DNA of 64,000 nucleotides from an uncultured Scytonema sp. (GCA_937873135.1 CALMVQ010000103.1:1-64000); one strand, 5' to 3'; shown: positions 37,680 through 46,962, counted from the first letter of the stretch. Program-made: numbers and translations. The notes: generated from the sequence alone by a model not told the origin.

Positions 37680-38251
37680 CCTACACCTCCTACAACCAAG
37701 TCAGCTAACATAACAAGCGCCGCATCACTTTCATTCGTCAGAAGGCATAGAGCAATGAAGTCTTGGGCTTTGCCCAGGAGCAATTGCGGAGAAGTATTCG
37801 TCAAAAAACATCTACGCGCTATATCGTAGGTTTGAAATAAAGACAATTTATACCTCGTGCAGAGCTTCGGGATTGTTCTTTCTTTTAAAGGTGAGCTTCT
37901 ATACCAATAACGGAAGTTTATATTAATACATATTACCTTCTGCACCCCGCAGCCTGCCTCATGCCGTTCTCTTAAAAATTCTTCTACTTCAAGGATTTCT
38001 ATGGCGGGAGTGAAACCGTGGCTTCTAATCACTAACTGTAGTCCATGTAGTCTGTGTAATTGAGCGTTTTTTAAATCCGATGCGACAGGTATCAATCTAG
38101 AGAACAGCGTCACTACAAAGTTGGTATGACTTGGAACTCCTGGTTTGATTCGTTGCATTATCCTCTTAAGTTGTAAGCCGCAGCCCTTTTTCGCTTGCCC
38201 TGACAACTGGATATCAACTGCAAAAGATGGTAAAATAAGGGTGTTTTTCAA
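37676..38251 (-). CDS. Hypothetical protein coupled to the primase, 191 aa
   Basis: Unrecognised. The frame opens with TTG at 38251 (no earlier ATG; the first internal Met is residue 31), so the start is uncertain. Basic and Cys-containing, with a helical C-terminus (YDIARRCFLTNTSPQLLLGK and ALVMLADLVVGG). The stop overlaps the primase start by 4 bp, so it is probably its first operon gene and could be a replication accessory or regulator. Codon use resembles the primase. Confidence 0.6.
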   Translation of the reverse strand: MKNTLILPSFAVDIQLSGQAKKGCGLQLKRIMQRIKPGVPSHTNFVVTLFSRLIPVASDLKNAQLHRLHGLQLVIRSHGFTPAIEILEVEEFLRERHEAGCGVQKVICININFRYWYRSSPLKERTIPKLCTRYKLSLFQTYDIARRCFLTNTSPQLLLGKAQDFIALCLLTNESDAALVMLADLVVGGVG

Positions 38252-38395
38252 TTATATTGCTCTTGTCTATCCTAGTTTGGGAAAGGTTAAATGAACAAGG
38301 GCTGCTTTTTTCTGAAGTAAAATGATACGTTGATTTAAAGAATTCGTCAAAGACAAAAAGCTTTGAGCTATGCTGAAGCAGAAAGCCGCCCCATT

Positions 38396-38600
38396 TTAGG
38401 AAACTTCATTTCTCCAAAGTTTTGCCAAAGATGGCTTAAAGCCGCAGCCTGAGTAAAAGTTGGAATGTTCAGCTTTGAATGTGACTGTGACAATTTTGAT
38501 ACCAACTCTTTTAGCTTCTTCTAGGAGAATCTTAACCAAAGCTGAACAAATCCCTTGACGCTGGTAATCCGGATGAACTATAATATTCTGTCATATTACG
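38396..38600 (-). pseudogene. GNAT acetyltransferase C-terminal fragment
   Basis: Reads QNIIVHPDYQRQGICSALVK, LLEEAKRVGIKIVTVTF, then EHSNFYSGCGFKPSLAKLW and a stop at 38396. The VHPDYQRQGI block is motif A (acetyl-CoA site) of GNAT enzymes and NFYSGCGF is motif B. The N-terminal half is missing, cut at the junction with the next remnant. Confidence 0.75.
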
Positions 38601-39037
38601 GCTTGTGGTAGGGTCAGTTGAGTGATCGGCGCGTTGCGTAGTATACAATCGCCAAGAAAACCAAGGTTTCTGCGGTCTTAATCGCGTCATCAAGCTGCTG
38701 GATCTGAAGTTGAAGACAGATCTTTGTAACTTCCTCAGTTGGAGAGTTTTTTGATGGTCGTCCCCGTCCAACATGACGAGTTGAGTGAGTGATCTCTTCT
38801 GTAATCATGGTGGAGATGAAATCTTTGACACGATAGCGTTGGAGAATGTTTTCTACTTTATTGGCTCAGATGCTCTCGATCCGCTTCTGGTTTGGCCGCT
38901 AATTTATTGAGAGCCGTTTGAACACTATTAATGCGTTGCTGTTGCCCACGTATCATTGATACCGCAAGGCTTTGGGAATAAACTACCAAGTAACGTTCGT
39001 GCCAGCGTACCCACTTAATCAACTTACCAGCAGACAT
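38601..39037 (-). pseudogene. IS1634/IS4-like transposase remnant, frameshifted
   Basis: MSAGKLIKWVRWHERYLVVY, RINSVQTALNKLAAKPEADR, then after a one-base shift KVENILQRYRVKDFISTMIT and HVGRGRPSKNS. The WHERxLVVYS and GRGRPxK phrases fit cyanobacterial IS1634-type transposases. N- and C-termini are absent. Confidence 0.55.
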
Positions 39038-39200
39038 AGGGCAATCTCAGGTAATCCAAGGAAAGGATTGATGGCAATTGCAAATACGTAGAAGTCGAGG
39101 GACAAATCGTCCTGAATAAACTCGGTGATGTGCAACTGCCCCAACCCAAGGTGACTGCCACAACGATGGCCAACTCTTTACGCCCTCCGAGGATTTAAGT

Positions 39201-39284
39201 ATGTCACGTTATCTAAACTCGGAGCAGCAGGAACGATTTGACCGCATCATCAATGATTTCGATAATGAAAGAACTGTATCTTAA
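39201..39284 (+). other. Small ORF or remnant, 27 codons
   Basis: MSRYLNSEQQERFDRIINDF and seven more residues, stop TAA. The helical, charged sequence looks like the start of a real protein, but no ribosome site is clear and the frame ends early. The stretch before it (about 39065-39198) has another open frame (GQIVLNKLGDVQLPQPKVTA) ending at 39196-39198. Both may be debris. Confidence 0.25.
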
Positions 39285-39332
39285 CCTAAAAATTTAGTAA
39301 GTTGTTATATTTTTTCTAAAAGGTAATTTTTT

Positions 39333-39722
39333 ATGAGACAATCTGATTCACTCTTGATTAAACTCCGTAAGTATTATTTTGCTTCAGTTGTTGGCGGGGC
39401 TGTTGGTGGATTTACTTACGCTGTACTATCATCTTATAATCCACAAATTGTAATGATTGGAGCTATCATCGGTGGACTTAGTTATAGCAGTGCTGAAGTT
39501 GTAAGTCTGCTAGGCAGGACTTTATGGCAGAGAGTATTATTGTGGGTAACAACGGTAATTGTTATCAGTAATCTAATTCATTTACTAGTACCATCACTTG
39601 ATTTTGTTTCTCTATTACGTTTCGTTCCTTTTGCTCCTAGTTGTCTAATAAACTCTCTATATCACTATCTAAATCGAATGCGACTTATTTCATCAAATAG
39701 GAATGATACTAAAAGAGATTAG
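39333..39722 (+). CDS. Small membrane protein, 129 aa
   Basis: Unrecognised but well formed: ATG preceded by AAAAGGTAA. Predicted hydrophobic segments at about 15-34 (FASVVGGAVGGFTYAVLSSY), 37-55 (QIVMIGAIIGGLSYSS) and 68-88 (LLWVTTVIVISNLIHLLV), with a further weak one near 95-105. A basic tail (NRMRLISSNRNDTKRD) suggests a cytoplasmic C-terminus. The glycine-rich first pair of helices resembles small inner-membrane proteins of unknown function. It stands alone among remnants. Confidence 0.65.
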   Translation: MRQSDSLLIKLRKYYFASVVGGAVGGFTYAVLSSYNPQIVMIGAIIGGLSYSSAEVVSLLGRTLWQRVLLWVTTVIVISNLIHLLVPSLDFVSLLRFVPFAPSCLINSLYHYLNRMRLISSNRNDTKRD

Positions 39723-39974
39723 TGATTGTACGGAATATCTTTTAGACTCGTTTCCAGTACCAATGTGCGACAACATTCGGCTCTTTAATGTGAAATTAAT
39801 AACTGTACGTTCGCTCATTTTTGAAAGGAGAGAGGAATTAATGCCTGACGGAATAAGGAAAAAAAAACCATGATCAAGATCTGCTCGTACTGAACCATGT
39901 AATACGTGGGAAAAGCTTTGGGGGGGGATTAGCGGTGTATTACATGGAGATAAGTCCATTCCCTTGTCCGTGTA

Positions 39975-40172
39975 TTATATGGTAATTCCTCTGAAATATA
40001 GTCCGACTGTTGCAGGGTCAACCGAGTTCCCATTTTGGTCCTTAACCGCCCAATGTAGGTGTGGACCAGTAGAATGACCTGTGCTTCCCATCAAACCGAT
40101 CACTTCTCCTTGCTTTATAGATTGTCCTTGATGGGCAATAAAGGCATAACATACTACATGGTAGTCATGGGA
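39975..40172 (-). pseudogene. M23 peptidase C-terminal fragment
   Basis: The minus strand reads SHDYHVVCYAFIAHQGQSIK, GEVIGLMGSTGHSTGPHLHW, AVKDQNGNSVDPATV, with a stop at 39975. GHSTGPHLHW is the HxH zinc motif of LytM/M23 endopeptidases and YAFIAHQG the preceding conserved strand. The N-terminal part is lost at about 40172. Confidence 0.8.
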
Positions 40173-40381
40173 GTAAAAAGAATCGAATGGTTATATCTCA
40201 AAGTAAAACTTCAAGAATTGGCAGTTTGTAAGGCAGATGTGATGTCTGCATACAATTTAATTATTCATCAAAGATGTACGAGATTTGAAAAAGATAAGCA
40301 ATTAGAATGCTTATCTTTATAACAGTTCTCAGTTGACTCACACTATGATAAATTTAGAATTGCTATGTCCAGGTGTTTTTG

Positions 40382-40759
40382 ATGAAAGCATACTCAAATG
40401 ACCTACGTCGAAAAATTATTAACTCTTATCTGAACGCAGAAGGCTCATATCGAGAACTTGCGCTTAAATTTGATGTTAGCCTGAGCTTTATTCAAACATT
40501 AATCAATCGTTATCAAGATTTAGGTAGAATTGAACCATTACCACACGGAGGTGGTCAAAAGGCGAAAATCAATGCTAAGCAATCAGAAATATTAAAAAAA
40601 CTCGTAACAGATAACGACGATGCAACTCTCGAAGAGTTATGTGGACTATTTGAGTCACAAACCCAGATTAAAGTTAGCCGAGCCACAATGGGAAGAATGT
40701 TACAGAAGCTGAATTTGAGGCAAAAAAAATCTCTAAAAAAGACAAAAGCTAAGACATGA
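40382..40759 (+). pseudogene. IS630-family transposase, N-terminal part (degenerate element)
   Basis: The frame (ATG at 40382; GTG at 40373) encodes the HTH domain: MKAYSNDLRRKIINSYLNAE, SYRELALKFDVSLSFIQTLI, PLPHGGGQKAK. After the stop, a shifted frame shows NNLVFVDESGVNIAF, the first DDE block of IS630, and then only debris to about 41040. A dead IS630 element. Confidence 0.8.
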
Positions 40760-41445
40760 TATTGAGGAAATTATCTGTTCATTTAACATTAATAACTTGG
40801 TGTTCGTGGATGAATCAGGAGTAAATATTGCGTTTTTTGTGGCTGTATGCTAAAGCTACAAGTAGAGAAATAGCACATATTGAGAATCTTTAAAACACTT
40901 GCGAGAATGACCGCAAAAACATGGTAAAAATGTGACAATTGTTGACGCGAGTAGGTATTGTCGCAGCAGTTTCTCGACACTGGTTGAAGTTTTTCATCTT
41001 TTTGTGAAAATCATTCACCGCCGTATCGAGAGATGAAATTTCACCTACTTCTTATTAAGGATAGAAATAAATTTAATAAAAGTATTCAAAATAGAAGTTA
41101 TATCATGTTCGGTTAAACACTTATAATAATGTTTGTAGTTGCGCTGTCTTTTATTTATAACTCATTTACCGAACATGATATTAAACTTACCGCATAATCA
41201 ACATTTAAATATTAGTTATGTATTCTTGAATACTTGTGAAAATTCCGCGTCTGTCGTTCGCCTTTACATCATTTTTGAAGATGTATACCAAGAATTACAG
41301 CAGTACTTGAGGGAAAAAAAGTGGTTAGTGCAGGCTGGCTGAAATAACTTACCAGTAAATCTCAAACCAAAAGCTTGATATATAAGGATTTCATTATGAG
41401 TGCCTTTTGACTTTTTACTTTTGCCTTGTTGCATTAGCCCTTTTC
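40760..41445. other. IS630 debris and inverted repeat around TGTTCGG
   Basis: Up to about 41040 this is decayed IS630 sequence. At 41101-41116 and 41166-41181 lie inverted arms (ATATCATGTTCGGT / ACCGAACATGATAT) about 50 bp apart. A related pair with TGTTCGG / CCGGACA lies at about 56051-56165. At 41404-41440 is a partial, inverted MITE type II end (CAACAAGGCAAAAGTAAAAA on the minus strand). Confidence 0.45.
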
Positions 41446-41886
41446 TTACTTCGGAATAATCGAAATCCCGCCACTGCGCTCTAACACAGCATACTTGATC
41501 TGCTCCATGCGCTCCAAGCCTTGTAATTCACGGGCTGCGGTCAGAATATCATCCTCATCCACGCGTGCCTTTGCCATGCGGTCTTTTAGTGGGCGACCTT
41601 CTTCCACAATGATTAACGGCACGCCATCAATGAACTTTCCGATTTCCGGTGATTGCTGCTTCCAAAGCGACAGTAAAATATCTATTCCTACTAAAGTAAG
41701 AATGACGAGAAACCCATTTGTCAGCGAGTAATCATTTCCAATCATGGCGTTCTGGGTAGCTTCGCTAACAATCAGCAGCAAGATAAAGTCAAATGTGGTG
41801 ATTTGCGCTAGCGATCGCTTCCCCGCAACGCGAAAGAGAATAAATAAGAAGAAGTAAACAGCAACGGCACGGAGAACAGCATCCAC
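41446..41886 (-). CDS. DUF421 (YetF-family) membrane protein
   Basis: 146 aa, starting at a GTG preceded by GAGGAG at 6-bp spacing, which supports that start. N-terminal hydrophobic helices ([58 protein letters not shown]) precede the cytosolic DUF421 domain with the conserved [28 protein letters not shown] and [12 protein letters not shown] blocks. The length is usual for short YetF proteins. It lies 22 bp after the 170-aa gene and is co-transcribed. Role unknown in cyanobacteria; in Bacillus YetF-like proteins are linked to spore germination. Confidence 0.9.
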   Translation of the reverse strand: MDAVLRAVAVYFFLFILFRVAGKRSLAQITTFDFILLLIVSEATQNAMIGNDYSLTNGFLVILTLVGIDILLSLWKQQSPEIGKFIDGVPLIIVEEGRPLKDRMAKARVDEDDILTAARELQGLERMEQIKYAVLERSGGISIIPK

Positions 41887-41908
41887 AACAAGCTCCTCAC
41901 ATTTATAA

Positions 41909-42421
41909 TTAAGGATAAACTAACTGATTAAATGATATAGGTGATCCCGTTTCGAGACCCACCGAACCCGATAACGCACCGATTTTATCTGGCTGCATGT
42001 AGAATGTAACCGCAGTGGGTTGGTCTGCTTTCGGATGAGAAAAGGTGTATATCAAACGATCTGATTGCGCCTCAACGCTTTTTGGCTCTGGTGTAACTTG
42101 CTGAAGTTGAACGTTTTCTATATAATCGCGCTTGAACCAAACTCGAATTTCATCTGCATGCTCTGAATTGGGGTTAAAATGTATCCGGAGTTTGGTCTGC
42201 GACTGAAATCGTTCAAACCGTTCATATTCTACCCACAGGGGATCGGTTTGCTTACCTGCCTTGGCGTTGCTAAGCAGCCCAGTTCCGAACACTCCCAGCA
42301 ATCCTGCTAAAGTGGCTAATGCCATAACGAACCAAGCGATGCGTTGGATAAACCACACTCGCTCCTGATAATCGAGATCCTGCTCAATTTCTAAGTCTCC
42401 CACTCGCTTTAAGTTTGCCAT
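41909..42421 (-). CDS. Single-pass membrane protein, 170 aa, partner of DUF421
   Basis: A cytosolic N-terminus ([20 protein letters not shown]), one transmembrane helix at about 27-50 ([21 protein letters not shown]) and a periplasmic beta-rich domain of about 115 residues ([42 protein letters not shown]). I do not recognise a named domain. It lies directly upstream of the DUF421 gene with a 22-bp gap, so both are probably one operon and may form a membrane complex. Confidence 0.8.
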   Translation of the reverse strand: MANLKRVGDLEIEQDLDYQERVWFIQRIAWFVMALATLAGLLGVFGTGLLSNAKAGKQTDPLWVEYERFERFQSQTKLRIHFNPNSEHADEIRVWFKRDYIENVQLQQVTPEPKSVEAQSDRLIYTFSHPKADQPTAVTFYMQPDKIGALSGSVGLETGSPISFNQLVYP

Positions 42422-42558
42422 TGTTCCATTATTTCACTGCACACGAGTGCAGCGAACCATAATTTTGTAAAAGACTCAACCTACACATAAACTGTACTGG
42501 TTTGGATATTATAAGCGTCGTGCACGATCAAAATAAAGAAAAAAGAGGAGTGAGTTTG

Positions 42559-43626
42559 ATGAGTCGTCGGCTATTGGTAACTGGTGGTGCGGGGTTTATT
42601 GGTGCAAATTTTGTACATCACTGGTGTCAGGCTTATCCTGATGACAGGGTGGTGGTGTTAGACGCTCTTACCTACGCAGGAAATCGTCGCAATTTGACTA
42701 CAGTAGAAGGAAGGGAGAATTTTTGTTTTGTGCAGGGGGATATTTGCGATCGCTCGATTGTAGATCAGATCCTCCAATCAGAAAATATCGATACAATCGC
42801 CCATTTTGCGGCTGAATCTCATGTTGATCGCTCGATTTTAGGTCCTAGTGCTTTCGTGCAAACAAATGTTGTCGGCACTTTCACGTTACTCGAAGCTTTT
42901 CGTCAACATTGGGGAGTCAACTCCAAACCACCTACTTATCGTTTCCTGCATGTTTCTACTGATGAAGTCTATGGAAGTCTAAGTCCCGATGACCCAGCTT
43001 TTAGTGAAACTACAGCATACGCTCCCAACAGTCCATACTCAGCGTCTAAAGCAGGTAGCGATCACTTAGTCCGTGCTTATTATCATACTTACGGAGTGCC
43101 AACTTTAATCACAAACTGCTCTAATAATTACGGTCCCTATCAGTTTCCAGAAAAGCTCATTCCTCTAATGTGTATCAATACCTTGATCGGGAAGTCATTA
43201 CCCGTTTATGGCGATGGCAAAAACGTTCGGGATTGGCTTTATGTCGGCGATCACTGTCGTGCTTTGGATGTGGTGATTCATTCCGGTATACCTGGTGAAA
43301 CCTACAATATCGGTGGTAACAATGAAGTAGAAAATATCAACCTTGTGCATCTGTTGTGCCATTTGATGGATGAATTCGTACCCGATTTACCCGTGCGTCC
43401 CTCAACAGATTTGATTACTTTTGTCAAGGATAGACTTGGACATGACCGCAGATATGCAATCAATGCCACGAAGATTAAAAATCAACTTCATTGGACGCCT
43501 TCTGTAACGATCACAGAGGGTTTACGTTTAACCGTTGAATGGTATTTACAAGAGCGCGATTGGTGGGAACCGTTGCTATCTGAGGAATATCAAGCTTACT
43601 ATCGAAAGGTTTATGCCCCTATTTAG
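42559..43626 (+). CDS. rfbB: dTDP-glucose 4,6-dehydratase
   Basis: 355 aa from the ATG at 42559, which follows GAGGAGTGAG; the longer frame from a TTG at 42502 is less likely. Extended SDR with TGGAGFIG (NAD site), HFAAESHVDRS, STDEVYGSLS (Thr-Asp-Glu catalytic group) and YSASKAGSDH (YxxxK), then TNCSNNYGPYQFPEKLIPL, typical of RfbB/RmlB. Converts dTDP-glucose to dTDP-4-keto-6-deoxyglucose, the first committed step to rhamnose and other deoxysugars. No other rml genes are adjacent, as is common in cyanobacteria. Confidence 0.95.
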   Translation: MSRRLLVTGGAGFIGANFVHHWCQAYPDDRVVVLDALTYAGNRRNLTTVEGRENFCFVQGDICDRSIVDQILQSENIDTIAHFAAESHVDRSILGPSAFVQTNVVGTFTLLEAFRQHWGVNSKPPTYRFLHVSTDEVYGSLSPDDPAFSETTAYAPNSPYSASKAGSDHLVRAYYHTYGVPTLITNCSNNYGPYQFPEKLIPLMCINTLIGKSLPVYGDGKNVRDWLYVGDHCRALDVVIHSGIPGETYNIGGNNEVENINLVHLLCHLMDEFVPDLPVRPSTDLITFVKDRLGHDRRYAINATKIKNQLHWTPSVTITEGLRLTVEWYLQERDWWEPLLSEEYQAYYRKVYAPI

Positions 43627-43732
43627 TATCAGACGACAACAGAGAAATATGTACATACATAGTCTTTGCTGAGGTAACATCCAGTCATATCAGGTTTGGT
43701 TAATGAGAGTGATAGTTCCCGCGATCTCTGAA

Positions 43733-43756
43733 CCCCTCCCCGCAAGCGGGGAGGGG
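43733..43756. repeat. GC-rich REP-like hairpin
   Basis: CCCCTCCCCGC-AA-GCGGGGAGGGG: an 11-bp perfect stem, about 105 bp after rfbB. It is followed by GTAAAGCACAGCTTTAC, a second small palindrome. This pair is a common cyanobacterial dispersed repeat; it may also act as a terminator although no T-run follows. Confidence 0.6.
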
Positions 43757-43785
43757 ACGTAAAGCACAGCTTTACTGGGGTGGAG

Positions 43786-43839
43786 TTGACATTTAAGCAA
43801 ATGCTTATCTATAATAAAAGCAGTTAAGTTTTTACTTAA
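43786..43839 (+). promoter_or_regulatory. Promoter with two operators, ArsR-AHSA1 operon
   Basis: TTGACA (43786-43791), 18-bp spacer, TATAAT (43810-43815). The spacer contains the palindrome TAAGCA-AA-TGCTTA (43794-43807) and a second one, TTAAGT-N4-ACTTAA (43824-43839), follows. Both have the size of ArsR-family operators. The whole block recurs at 46909-46962. Confidence 0.8.
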
Positions 43840-43926
43840 ATATAATGATACTAATAGTACGATTCTGATTTTGTTAAGCCGCAGAACTATCGATCAAAAA
43901 TGCCATTCTGTTAGGGACTGGGTACT

Positions 43927-44250
43927 ATGAGTAGATCTACTGCTAGTGCCGATGTTTTTGCGGCGATCGCAGATCCAACAAGAAGGGCGATCTTGGATCG
44001 GTTGCGTCATGGAGAGCAACCAGTTAAGCAATTAGCTGAGCCTTTTGCGATGAGCTTGCCAGCGATTTCTCAGCACTTGCAGGTTCTTTGTGAAGTTGGC
44101 TTAGTTCAAATGCGCAAAGCAGGGCGACAGCGCCTGTATCGGTTAAACCCAGAACCCCTGAAGCAGATATCCGATTGGATTGCCCACTACGAGGAGTTTT
44201 GGCAGGAAAAACTGGATGCCCTTGGTAACTATTTGGAAGAGAATTCATGA
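43927..44250 (+). CDS. ArsR/SmtB-family transcription regulator
   Basis: 107 aa winged-helix protein: DVFAAIADPTRRAILDRLRH, then VKQLAEPFAMSLPAISQHLQ (recognition helix) and GLVQMRKAGRQRLYRLNPEP. It has no metal-binding Cys motif, so it belongs to the SdpR-like subgroup that usually neighbours an AHSA1 protein. Its stop overlaps the next start (ATGA 44247-44250). It presumably represses its own promoter, which holds two palindromes, and by the identical block at 46909 probably also the cupin gene at 47145. Confidence 0.93.
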   Translation: MSRSTASADVFAAIADPTRRAILDRLRHGEQPVKQLAEPFAMSLPAISQHLQVLCEVGLVQMRKAGRQRLYRLNPEPLKQISDWIAHYEEFWQEKLDALGNYLEENS

Positions 44251-44810
44251 GCCTAAACTTAGAGATGGAAGTTTTTTATCCCTATCCGCCACAAAGGGTT
44301 TGGCAGGTACTTACCAACCGCAGTGCCCTTGCGGCATGGCTGATGGAGAATGACTTTGAGCCGCGTCTGGGACACAAATTCCAATTTCAGTACTCGGCAC
44401 TACCAGAACTCAGTGTCAGCATTGATTGCGAGGTGATTGAACTGGATGAACCAAGACGACTTTCCTACACTTGGCTTGACAGCATGATGATTCAACCTTC
44501 GATTGTTAGCTGGATTCTAGCGCCTGTGGATGGCGGTACTCTCCTTCAACTTCAGCATAAAGGATTGAGGCATGATGTAGAAACGTTGTCTGCAACACCA
44601 TATAAACTTCGTCCTACCCACTCTTGGCAGAGTCAATTGATGAACGAGTCACTGCCGCCAATTCATCGCACCACTACCCTCCAAATACCTGTTGGTAAGT
44701 ATGAGATGTTAGATAGTGTCATCCTGAGTTCCTTTCTCAATGGTGGGTGGAAGTACAAACTTAATGAAAAACTGTCACAAATTTTAGCTGGCGTTACAAC
44801 AGATAGGTAA
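44247..44810 (+). CDS. SRPBCC/AHSA1-domain protein
   Basis: 187 aa. Starts with the typical START-like beginning (EVFYPYPPQRVWQVLTN, ALAAWLMENDFEPRLGHKFQ) and contains RRLSYTWLD and a closing LSSFLNGGWKYKLNEKL helix. It is about 40 residues longer than the usual AHSA1 domain (extra piece around 115-160). Translationally coupled to the ArsR regulator. The ArsR-AHSA1 pair is widespread; the SRPBCC protein probably binds a hydrophobic ligand, perhaps the signal of the regulator. Confidence 0.88.
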   Translation: MSLNLEMEVFYPYPPQRVWQVLTNRSALAAWLMENDFEPRLGHKFQFQYSALPELSVSIDCEVIELDEPRRLSYTWLDSMMIQPSIVSWILAPVDGGTLLQLQHKGLRHDVETLSATPYKLRPTHSWQSQLMNESLPPIHRTTTLQIPVGKYEMLDSVILSSFLNGGWKYKLNEKLSQILAGVTTDR

Positions 44811-45014
44811 TTAAGTCGGCATAAATTTAATAGCACGTTCTACGTGGCAAGCAACTGCGGTTACAATTGAAGCGATAGAAGCACTCAAATCTAGAATGGT
44901 AGGCGTCTGAGATCAACTGTCAATCATTGAGTAGTGGCCAAACACTCCGGTATTGTACTTTAAGCTAGTGAAAACTAAATTTAAAAGTATCCAAGTCTAT
45001 TGGCACTAATCTCA

Positions 45015-46328
45015 ATGCGTCAATCTTCAAAACGTTTCCCACTGCTCCGTACTGCCTTTGTTTGTGGAGCGCTCGCCTCCTCTGCTATTTTTTCTGTATT
45101 GACTCCTAGTGCATGTCATTCCGTTCGTGCCCAGTTACAAGATAGTCCAAAAGCAGTCGTCGATGAAGTCTGGCAAATCGTTAACCGCCAATATGTAGAT
45201 GGCACATTCAATCACGTTGACTGGCAAGCAACGAGACAAAGTTTGTTAAGCCAAAACTACACAACCCGCGAACAGGCTTACAACGCGATCCGAGAAGCTC
45301 TCAAAAAGCTTGGTGATCCTTACACTCGGTTTCTCGATCCCAAAGATTACCAAACCCTTACAGAGCAATCAATTGATGGGCAATTGTCTGGAATTGGCAT
45401 TCAAATCGAACAGAACCAAAAAACCAAGCAGTTGGTTGTGGTGAAAACTGTAGAGAATTCCCCGGCACTCAAAGCAGGGATCAAAGCTGGAGATCGGATT
45501 TTAGCAATTGATGGGAAATCGACTCAAGCAATGAACGTAGAGGATGCTTCCAAGCTGATTCGCGGTAAGGCTGGCATACCTGTTGTTCTTAGAATTGCGC
45601 GGGATGGGCAAAGCGTCTCTAACTTCAAGGTAACACGCGCAAATATTGAAGTGCCAAAAGTAACTTATAATTTCAAGCAGGAAGGCTCTAGACGCATTGG
45701 CTATATCCGCTTGGCAGAATTTAGTGCGAACGCACCAGAGCAAATGCGTCGGGCAATCCAGACGCTCAATGCTAAGCAAGTTAACGGATTTGTGTTGGAT
45801 TTACGCGGCAATCCTGGGGGACTTGTGATTTCGAGCATTGAGATTGCCAGGATGTGGCTGGAGAATGGTGCGATCGTCCGCACAGTAGATCGTGTGGGCG
45901 GTAAGGAGGAAGTCAAAGCTAATCACACAACCCTAACTAAACAACCCTTGGTTGTTTTGGTAGATGGTAATTCGGCAAGTGCGAGTGAGATTCTTACTGG
46001 TGCCCTCAAAGATAACAAAAGAGCAGTCGTTGTTGGCAGTCAAACTTTTGGAAAAGGGTTAGTTCAGGAACTTCGCAAACTCTCGGATGGTTCTGGCTTG
46101 GCAGTCACAATAGAACATTACTTTACACCAAATGGCACAGATATTAATCATAAAGGAATTAGGCCTGATGTCAAGATAGATTTGACACAAGCCCAGCAAC
46201 GGCAGCTTGGAACTAATCCAACTTTAATCGGCACTCAGTCCGATCCTCAATATGCACGTGCGATCGCAGTCTTAACAAGTCGCCAAGTCTCCACGACGAC
46301 AATCCATCCTAAGTTGAGAAAGTTATGA
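45015..46328 (+). CDS. S41 carboxyl-terminal processing peptidase
   Basis: 437 aa from the ATG at 45015 (a TTG at 45000 also opens the frame). A signal peptide at the start (RTAFVCGALASSAIFSVLTP, cleavage near VRAQ) sends it to the lumen or periplasm. The PDZ domain (GIGIQIEQNQ, ALKAGIKAGDRILAIDG) is followed by the S41 fold with DLRGNPGG, catalytic Ser in NSASASEI and Lys in TFGKGLVQ. Closest in type to cyanobacterial CtpB/CtpC, paralogues of the D1-processing CtpA; which one cannot be told by eye. A single gene with a hairpin downstream (46470-46499). Confidence 0.92.
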   Translation: MRQSSKRFPLLRTAFVCGALASSAIFSVLTPSACHSVRAQLQDSPKAVVDEVWQIVNRQYVDGTFNHVDWQATRQSLLSQNYTTREQAYNAIREALKKLGDPYTRFLDPKDYQTLTEQSIDGQLSGIGIQIEQNQKTKQLVVVKTVENSPALKAGIKAGDRILAIDGKSTQAMNVEDASKLIRGKAGIPVVLRIARDGQSVSNFKVTRANIEVPKVTYNFKQEGSRRIGYIRLAEFSANAPEQMRRAIQTLNAKQVNGFVLDLRGNPGGLVISSIEIARMWLENGAIVRTVDRVGGKEEVKANHTTLTKQPLVVLVDGNSASASEILTGALKDNKRAVVVGSQTFGKGLVQELRKLSDGSGLAVTIEHYFTPNGTDINHKGIRPDVKIDLTQAQQRQLGTNPTLIGTQSDPQYARAIAVLTSRQVSTTTIHPKLRKL

Positions 46329-46469
46329 AAGCTAATAGTGATCTTCTCAAAAGAGTGATGGAACGATAACAACCAGAAAATCAAAGTTTGGGAAGATTGC
46401 AGACATGAATGTTTCTGCTCAAAACAATCTTCCCATAGCTGACAGCAGTTTTCACATTAGACATCTCCA

Positions 46470-46499
46470 GTAAGGGCGAGGAAAGTTGTTCGCCCTTAC
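46470..46499 (+). terminator. Hairpin after the S41 peptidase gene
   Basis: GTAAGGGCGA / TCGCCCTTAC, a 10-bp perfect stem with a 10-nt loop, 142 bp after the stop. Only a weak T-run follows (CAAAAATTTCC), so a terminator is possible but not certain. Confidence 0.4.
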
Positions 46500-46908
46500 C
46501 AAAAATTTCCACAAACGAATAATTAATTATCGAAGAAGTCTATTGATGGACTACATCACTTATGTACGGTACGGCATCGACGTTCCTAAAGGTTCTGTGT
46601 CCCGCCTCAATCCTTAACCTGCAATTCAATAATTTGACGAGTACTACTGGACATCACAAATTATACAGCTTTTCAAGCAGAATGCTGAGATTATCTCCTC
46701 AATCTAAAGATTAATGTCTTTGTGTATTTTCACGGTACCCAATTATAGCGCTTTTCAGTTGCATCTCATACACTCTCGGCCTCACCTCCAACCTAACGGG
46801 CACCTCTCTCCAAGTCTGGGGGAGAGGGCATTATGTATGTGACTCAAGCGATAAATAGTATAATTAACCCATTTATAGGACTCAGTACAAACCTGACATT
46901 TATCGTGC
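46500..46908. other. Intergenic with small hairpin repeats
   Basis: No gene recognised. At about 46803-46828 is a CCTCTCTCC...GGGGAGAGG stem typical of dispersed repeats near Nostocales genes. Confidence 0.35.
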
Positions 46909-46962
46909 TTGACATTTAAGCAAATGCTTATCTATAATCTAAATAGTTAAGTGTTTACTTAA
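46909..46962 (+). promoter_or_regulatory. Second copy of the ArsR-type promoter/operator block
   Basis: TTGACA (46909), 18-bp spacer, TATAAT (46933), with TAAGCA-AA-TGCTTA (46917-46930) and TTAAGT-N4-ACTTAA (46947-46962), laid out exactly as at 43786-43839. Similarity continues for about 90 bp (ACGATTCTG...AGCC-CAGAAC). It lies about 180 bp upstream of the cupin gene. Confidence 0.8.

Noticed and set aside
41139-41342. 67-aa open frame before the DUF421 gene
   Set aside because: It starts inside the inverted-repeat element and has no ribosome site; only its last residues (ELQQYLREKKWLVQAG) look protein-like, which is too little to call.
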